Source: an uncultured Eubacteriales bacterium (GTDB lineage: Bacteria > Bacillota > Clostridia > Oscillospirales > Oscillospiraceae). Taken from it: DNA of 16,262 nucleotides. How positions within the stretch are numbered: the first letter of the stretch is position 1; the number at the start of each line of letters is the position of its first letter. The notes below the pieces were generated by a model that saw nothing but the letters and a program-made list of their open reading frames with translations, had not been told where the DNA came from and made no database searches. The stretch spans positions 1-16,262 of the forward strand of contig UQGJ01000064.1 in NCBI GenBank assembly GCA_900540545.1. Direction: 5' to 3'. The translations under genes were made by a program, and so were the position numbers. Below, one piece after another: positions 13,054-16,262 of the stretch.

Positions 13054-13329
13054 CTACGCCATCGTCTTCTCCCCCGCCGCCAGCCGGAACACCTTCTCCA
13101 CATCTTCCAGCTCCGCATGTCCCTCGTGGACTTTTTTCCCGTCCACGTAATATGTGGGCACATAGTAGTAGTCGTAGGAGTTTGCCAGGGCGGGCTTCTC
13201 GGCCTCGTCCACCACCTTTAGCGGGATGTCCCGCCACTCCGGGTGGGCCGCGAACAGCTCCTCCTGGCACTTCAGCGCCAGCTTGCAGTGGGGGCAGTGG
13301 GTCAGCTTGAACAAAATAACTTCCTTCAT
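13054..13329 (-). CDS. Glutaredoxin-like thioredoxin-fold protein
   Basis: The 91-residue protein shows the thioredoxin/glutaredoxin fold: beta strand VILFKL, redox motif C12-P-H-C15, and the cis-proline P58 in YYVPTYYV. CPHC differs from classic CPYC glutaredoxin, and the length fits the group of small glutaredoxin-like proteins in Bacillota. It may reduce a disulphide or bind metal; no partner is evident. The ATG at 13329 is chosen, since GGAGG lies eight bases upstream; the ATG at 13335 is only two bases from it. It is the third gene of the leftward operon, 15 bases after the lipoprotein gene. Its 3' end is duplicated at 12788-12888. Confidence 0.82.
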   Translation of the reverse strand: MKEVILFKLTHCPHCKLALKCQEELFAAHPEWRDIPLKVVDEAEKPALANSYDYYYVPTYYVDGKKVHEGHAELEDVEKVFRLAAGEKTMA

Positions 13330-13344
13330 GGTCATGTCCTCCTT

Positions 13345-14202
13345 TTATACGTCCCGTTTCAGCTCCAAATTCGCCAGCGGCACCGACAGCGGGGTCTGAA
13401 ATCTACCGTAGCCGCCCAAAATCACCAGTTCGTCCTCGGTGAGGTAGTAGTCCCGCAGATGCGTTTCCGGGTCGGTGCCGTACCAAGACAGCTCACTGCG
13501 GATATACTCCGGCCCGTCTCCGCCCTCCCAGTGGACGAGGGCGGTCCAGTCCTGTCCATAGAGCCAGGTCTCAAAGTCGTCGCCGGTCTCCACCACATCG
13601 GCCAGAGATAACAACTCTCCCGTCTCCCGGTCCAGGGTAACGGCCCACTCCTCCCAGCTAGGATGGGCGGCGCCCATAAAGCTGAACTCCACATAGTACC
13701 GCACGGAAATCAGCCAGTCGTCCACCCGCCCTGGGGCCCACTCCCCCTCCACCGTGCCGCAGTTCATTTCAGCCCGGCCCCGAATGTCCCATTCGTCGCC
13801 GGACAGCCACTGTCCCAGCGCCTCATGCCGGAAAAAGCGGTTGGCGGGACTGTCCTCCGGCTCGTACCAAATTTGGGGATAGGACAACGTGGCGCTCAAT
13901 TCCCCATCCCGGTAGAGATACCGCGTATCCACCAAAATCCCCCGGCCCTCGCCCTTCCAGTCCGATGTCATCATGGGCCGGGTGGTCTCCTCCCAGGCCC
14001 CCTCCTTCAGCTCCATGGAGGGCTCCGGCGGGGGCGCCTCTACCGGCAGGGAGGGCCTCGGCGTGTAGGCCGGGGCAGCCGTGACCTCCGGGGTGGGAGT
14101 CGGGGCCGGGGTCCCTGTGGCCGTTGCCGTAGGGGCCGGGTCCAACCTCCCGCACCCCGCGCACAGCGCCAACGCCAATGCCAGCGCCGCCAGTCGTCTC
14201 AT
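13345..14202 (-). CDS. Lipoprotein with DUF3298/RsiV-like C-terminal region
   Basis: The 285-residue protein starts with a signal peptide and a Cys (MRRLAALALALALCAGCG; C17 is the likely lipidated residue, with an atypical Cys at -3). A Thr/Pro-rich linker with TATATGTPAPTPTPE follows (about 24-62). The folded part (about 70-285) has VDDWLISVRYYVEFSFMGAAHPS and LDRETGELLSLADVVETGDDF, which resemble DUF3298/DUF4163 domains of secreted proteins and RsiV-type anti-sigma factors; RsiV homologues bind lysozyme, but no sigma factor gene is adjacent. It would be anchored outside the cytoplasmic membrane. It is the second gene of the mntP operon (21 bases after mntP). RBS AGAAGG. Confidence 0.75.
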   Translation of the reverse strand: MRRLAALALALALCAGCGRLDPAPTATATGTPAPTPTPEVTAAPAYTPRPSLPVEAPPPEPSMELKEGAWEETTRPMMTSDWKGEGRGILVDTRYLYRDGELSATLSYPQIWYEPEDSPANRFFRHEALGQWLSGDEWDIRGRAEMNCGTVEGEWAPGRVDDWLISVRYYVEFSFMGAAHPSWEEWAVTLDRETGELLSLADVVETGDDFETWLYGQDWTALVHWEGGDGPEYIRSELSWYGTDPETHLRDYYLTEDELVILGGYGRFQTPLSVPLANLELKRDV

Positions 14203-14223
14203 AGTTCCCGCCTTCTCTTTCGT

Positions 14224-14802
14224 CTATACTGTCATATGCTCCACTAAAATCTTGATGCCGATGACGATGAGGACCACGCCCCCCACCATCTCGGCCCGCT
14301 GCTGGAAGAGGCAGCCCAACCTGCGGCCCAGCAGTCCGCCCACGATGGACAGCCCGAAGGCCACCACCCCGATGATGACTGCGGCGGGCAGAATGGACAG
14401 CCCCTCCATAAAGGCCATGGACACCCCCACGGCCAGAGCGTCGATGCTGGTGGCGATGGCCAGCACGCACAGCCGCCGGGCGGTCAGCTCGGTGGGCGCG
14501 GCCTCCCCGCCCTCCTGCCCGCAGCCCTTTTTCACCGCCTCCACCACCATCTTGCCCCCGATGAGGGCCAGCAGGCCGAAGGCAATCCAGTGGTCCACCG
14601 CCTCGATGTAGGCGCTGACGCTGGTGCCCAGAAAATACCCCGCCAGGGGCATCAGAAACTGGAAGAACCCGAACCACAGCCCCATCTTCACCGCCTGCCT
14701 CCACCCGAACCCCGGCACCGAGATGCCGCTGGACACCGACACCGCGAAGGCGTCCAGCGCCAGGCTGACGGCGATCAGCACTATGTAGAGGAACCCCTCC
14801 AA
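14224..14802 (-). CDS. mntP: MntP-family manganese efflux pump
   Basis: The 192-residue protein has six hydrophobic segments and the two repeated MntP motifs with membrane Asp residues: LALDAFAVSVS (D17) and ATSIDALAVGVS (D121). MntP exports Mn2+ from the cytoplasm. The start is the TTG at 14802, with GAGGGAG seven bases before; no ATG is available at this position. A -10-like TGATACAAT lies about 20-40 bases upstream on the minus strand. The leader is too short for a yybP-ykoY manganese riboswitch, so regulation by manganese is not evident. First gene of the leftward operon with the lipoprotein and glutaredoxin-like genes. Confidence 0.9.
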   Translation of the reverse strand: MEGFLYIVLIAVSLALDAFAVSVSSGISVPGFGWRQAVKMGLWFGFFQFLMPLAGYFLGTSVSAYIEAVDHWIAFGLLALIGGKMVVEAVKKGCGQEGGEAAPTELTARRLCVLAIATSIDALAVGVSMAFMEGLSILPAAVIIGVVAFGLSIVGGLLGRRLGCLFQQRAEMVGGVVLIVIGIKILVEHMTV

Positions 14803-14888
14803 ACGATCACTCCCTCAAGGATTTTTGTTTATTGTATCACAGGCTATCCCGCCCCTCAACCCAAACTTCCCTTTGTTCGGTCCGGCGG

Positions 14889-14918
14889 TGGACAAACAGC
14901 GCCTATATGGTATACAAT
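14889..14918 (+). promoter_or_regulatory. Promoter of the DUF3788-tadA pair
   Basis: TGGACA (14889-14894) and TACAAT (14913-14918) are 18 bp apart, within GGTATACAATG. The start codon follows about 34 bases later. It is divergent from mntP. Confidence 0.55.
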
Positions 14919-14951
14919 GAGAACCCCGCGCACAGAAAGGAGATGGCTTTC

Positions 14952-15365
14952 ATGTACGAAAGAATGCTGGACCCGGGCCGTCAGCCCTCCGAGGCGGAAC
15001 TGGCCGCGTACTGCGGCGGGACCGCGGCGCTGTTCACGGAACTGAACAATTGGCTGTCTCAGACCTATGGCACTGCCCGCACCGTCACCTTCCCCTACGG
15101 CAAGCACTATGGCTGGGGCGTCGCCCACCGAAAAAAAGGGAAGCTGCTCTGCCACGTCTTTGCAGAGGACCAGGCGTTTACCGTGATGATGCGGCTGTCC
15201 GACGCACAGTTCAGCTCCGTATACGCCCAATTGAGCGCCGGCACTCAGGACTGCATCGACCATAAGTACCCCTGCGGAAACGGCGGCTGGATCCACTACC
15301 GGATCACCACTCAGGAACAGTTCGAGGACATCCAAACCCTCTTATCCGTCAAATGCTCCTCTTGA
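14952..15365 (+). CDS. DUF3788-family protein
   Basis: The 137-residue protein has the pattern of DUF3788: a LF-x-ELN-x-W start, FPYGKHYGWGVAHRKKGKLLCHVF, and a conserved end with YPCGNGGWIHYRITT. The family is a small cytoplasmic protein group in Bacillota and Bacteroidota of unknown function. The ATG at 14952 is chosen, nine bases after AAAGGAG; an in-frame ATG at 14943 touches the Shine-Dalgarno. It is 32 bases before tadA with no terminator between, so the two are probably co-transcribed. Confidence 0.85.
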   Translation: MYERMLDPGRQPSEAELAAYCGGTAALFTELNNWLSQTYGTARTVTFPYGKHYGWGVAHRKKGKLLCHVFAEDQAFTVMMRLSDAQFSSVYAQLSAGTQDCIDHKYPCGNGGWIHYRITTQEQFEDIQTLLSVKCSS

Positions 15366-15397
15366 CGGCTTGAACGCGGAAAGGAAGGCGCCCACCC

Positions 15398-15853
15398 ATG
15401 AACTCGGAACACTATATGCGACAAGCCCTGGATTTAGCCCGCCAAGCCCTGGACACCGGCGACGTGCCCGTGGGTTGCGTTGTCGTCCGGGACGGTATCG
15501 TAATAGGCCGGGGCTGGAACCGCCGGGAGGCCGACGGCGACGCCCTGGCCCACGCCGAATGCCTGGCCATCCAGGACGCCTGCCGGACCCTGGGCGGCTG
15601 GAACCTCCACGGCTGCGACCTCTACGTCACCCTGGAGCCCTGCCCTATGTGCGCCGGCGCCATCGTCAACGCCCGCCTCCGGGCGGTCTACTACGGGGCC
15701 AGGGACGAAAAGGCCGGCTGCTGCGGCTCGGTGCTGAACCTCTTCATGGAGGACTTCAACCACAAGCCCCGGGTCTACCCCGGCGTCCTGGAGCCCGAAT
15801 GTGTCGCCCTCCTCCAGGAATTTTTCCACACATTGCGCAAAAATGGTGGATAA
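15398..15853 (+). CDS. tadA: tRNA-specific adenosine deaminase TadA
   Basis: The 151-residue protein has the TadA zinc deaminase signature: H52-A-E54 (AHAECLAI) and P81-C82-P-M-C85 with zinc ligands H52, C82 and C85 and catalytic E54. TadA converts A34 to inosine in tRNA-Arg(ACG), essential in most bacteria. Length fits the family (about 150-170). The ATG at 15398 follows AAAGGAAGG. The C-terminus is complete (LLQEFFHTLRKN). Other nucleoside deaminases of this superfamily are possible, but PCPMCAGAI with the downstream ARDEKAGCCGS segment favours TadA. Confidence 0.93.
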   Translation: MNSEHYMRQALDLARQALDTGDVPVGCVVVRDGIVIGRGWNRREADGDALAHAECLAIQDACRTLGGWNLHGCDLYVTLEPCPMCAGAIVNARLRAVYYGARDEKAGCCGSVLNLFMEDFNHKPRVYPGVLEPECVALLQEFFHTLRKNGG

Positions 15854-15863
15854 ATTCTGACGA

Positions 15864-15918
15864 TTTAATACAATTGTAACAACTGCACCCTTGTTTTTTA
15901 ACACCCTGCTGTTAGGAT
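15864..15918 (+). promoter_or_regulatory. Promoter of RNA-like unit 1, with phased TTTAAC-like boxes
   Basis: TTGTTT (15891-15896) and TAGGAT (15913-15918) are 16 bp apart. Upstream TTTAAT (15864), TGTAAC (15875) and TTTAAC (15897) lie at multiples of 11 bp (one site of the series missing). The same arrangement is present at 16055-16109. The phased 11 bp pattern resembles the TTAACA-type PhoP boxes of Bacillota; this is a guess from pattern alone. Confidence 0.6.
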
Positions 15919-15924
15919 AATCCT

Positions 15925-15997
15925 TGCAAGAGACAATGCTTCTTTTCATTCTATCCTCCGATCCGGGACGAGACGGCGGTGAAAACCGCCGTCTTTT
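15925..15997 (+). ncRNA. Putative small RNA 1 (about 73 nt)
   Basis: A short transcript is expected from about 15925 to the terminator. Its 5' part (GCAAGAGACA, then TTCTTTTCATT, then TATCCTC) is shared with the unit at 16116-16198, but no start codon with a Shine-Dalgarno is shared. An ATG at 15936 exists only in this copy and has no ribosome site. Since the 5' part is conserved and the terminators differ in sequence, conservation seems to be for an RNA function. Unknown family. Confidence 0.5.
15971..15997 (+). terminator. Terminator of RNA-like unit 1
   Basis: AGACGGCGGT and its complement form a perfect 10 bp stem with a GAAA tetraloop, followed by TTTT. Confidence 0.85.
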
Positions 15998-16023
15998 CCT
16001 GTCCATGCCCCTGTTTGTCCCGT

Positions 16024-16109
16024 ATTACAGGAACTTTACAGCAAAATCGGAAGATTTAACGCTCTCGTAACAACTTGGGGTTTGATTGTTAACAACTCTT
16101 GGGTATCAT
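16024..16109 (+). promoter_or_regulatory. Promoter of RNA-like unit 2, with phased boxes
   Basis: TTGATT (16082-16087) and TATCAT (16104-16109) are 16 bp apart, as in unit 1. TTTAAC (16055), CGTAAC (16066) and GTTAAC (16088) repeat at 11 bp multiples. Two more boxes, ATTACA (16024) and TTTACA (16035), are also 11 bp apart but not in phase with the rest. Confidence 0.6.
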
Positions 16110-16115
16110 AATCCT

Positions 16116-16198
16116 TGCAAGAGACAGTTTCTTTTCATTTCATTGTATCCTCTTTCCTTTGGCAGAAGCCGGACGTCAGGAGCAGGCGTCCGGCTTTT
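16116..16198 (+). ncRNA. Putative small RNA 2 (about 83 nt), paralogue of RNA 1
   Basis: From the predicted start near 16116 it shares GCAAGAGACA, TTCTTTTCATT and TATCCTC with unit 1, with a few bases inserted before TATCCTC. It has no ATG in the shared part, so a peptide is unlikely. It ends in a terminator with a different stem sequence. The two copies lie 191 bp apart in tandem. Confidence 0.5.
16166..16198 (+). terminator. Terminator of RNA-like unit 2
   Basis: AAGCCGGACG and its complement form a 10 bp stem around an 11-base loop, followed by TTTT. Confidence 0.85.
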
Positions 16199-16208
16199 GC
16201 TATGCCCA

Positions 16209-16258
16209 TGCCTCCGGCGGGTCCCCTTTCTTCTCGAAGAAAGGGGACGGAAAGAAGG
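16209..16258 (+). repeat. Hairpin repeat, family A (copy 4)
   Basis: Identical over 50 bp to 3849-3898, with the same GCCTCCGGCGG head, 28 bp palindrome and GGAAAGAAGG tail. It begins about ten bases after the terminator of RNA-like unit 2. Confidence 0.95.
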
Positions 16259-16262
16259 ACCA

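Noticed and set aside
12798..13163. 121-codon minus-strand frame joining the glutaredoxin gene remnant to upstream sequence
   Set aside because: It reads the real gene in a different frame, crosses the hairpin chain and only then enters the remnant; there is no Shine-Dalgarno for it.
14803..14860. yybP-ykoY manganese riboswitch before mntP
   Set aside because: The -10-like element leaves a leader of only about 20-30 bases, far too short for this riboswitch.
15936..16074. Short frame starting MLLFILSS through RNA-like unit 1
   Set aside because: No Shine-Dalgarno, runs through the terminator, and the start codon is absent from the paralogous unit.
3849..16258. CRISPR array from the repeated hairpin units
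   Set aside because: The copies are kilobases apart in both orientations with no regular spacers and no cas genes.

Overview
The window looks like chromosome of a high-GC anaerobic Bacillota, probably a gut Oscillospiraceae (Flavonifractor/Lawsonibacter/Pseudoflavonifractor-like). This is inferred from strong AAAGGAGG-type ribosome binding sites combined with GC-rich codon use, the gene families present, and several classes of short palindromic repeats between genes. No rRNA, tRNA, CRISPR array, transposase or phage gene was seen.

Positions 100-11954 form a catabolic block for purine- or hydantoin-type N-heterocycles, arranged around a divergent control region at 5660-5844. Leftward lie a YgeW-type knotted carbamoyltransferase and then, beyond a repeat-filled 670 bp gap with its own promoter, a three-subunit molybdenum hydroxylase (xdhA-xdhB-xdhC) ending in a terminator. 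Rightward lie a YheO/PAS-type regulator, a TrpB/cysteine-synthase-like PLP enzyme, a threonine-synthase-like PLP enzyme, a small membrane protein and a terminator, followed by a hydantoinase/dihydropyrimidinase (hyuA) and a MocA-type molybdopterin cytidylyltransferase. The likely logic is: MocA matures the cofactor of the XDH-type hydroxylase, the hydroxylase oxidises the ring, HyuA opens a cyclic ureide, YgeW handles a carbamoyl/ureido group, and the PLP enzymes deaminate or rearrange the remaining amino acid. The order of steps and the substrates are inference. The block resembles the ygeW-ygeX-ygeY-ssnA-hyuA-xdh purine cluster of gut anaerobes, but no ygeX, ygeY or ssnA is visible here; two other fold-type II PLP enzymes occupy that place.

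Positions 11973-15853 are ordinary housekeeping or accessory genes: a TfoX N-terminal-domain protein, a 54-residue membrane peptide gene, a leftward operon (mntP, lipoprotein, glutaredoxin-like protein) with a duplicated 3' end of its last gene, and a rightward pair (DUF3788 protein, tadA).

Positions 15854-16262 contain no convincing protein gene. They hold two tandem, clearly paralogous promoter-terminator units that look like two small RNA genes with phased TTTAAC-like upstream boxes. This is the most novel-looking feature. The other notable theme is repeats: a hairpin element with compensatory arm changes (four copies), an ATTGCGAG repeat (two copies, one of which now encodes the start of mocA), a 127 bp inverted-repeat element between the two PLP genes, and a shared ATTCTTCATT leader upstream of two catabolic genes.
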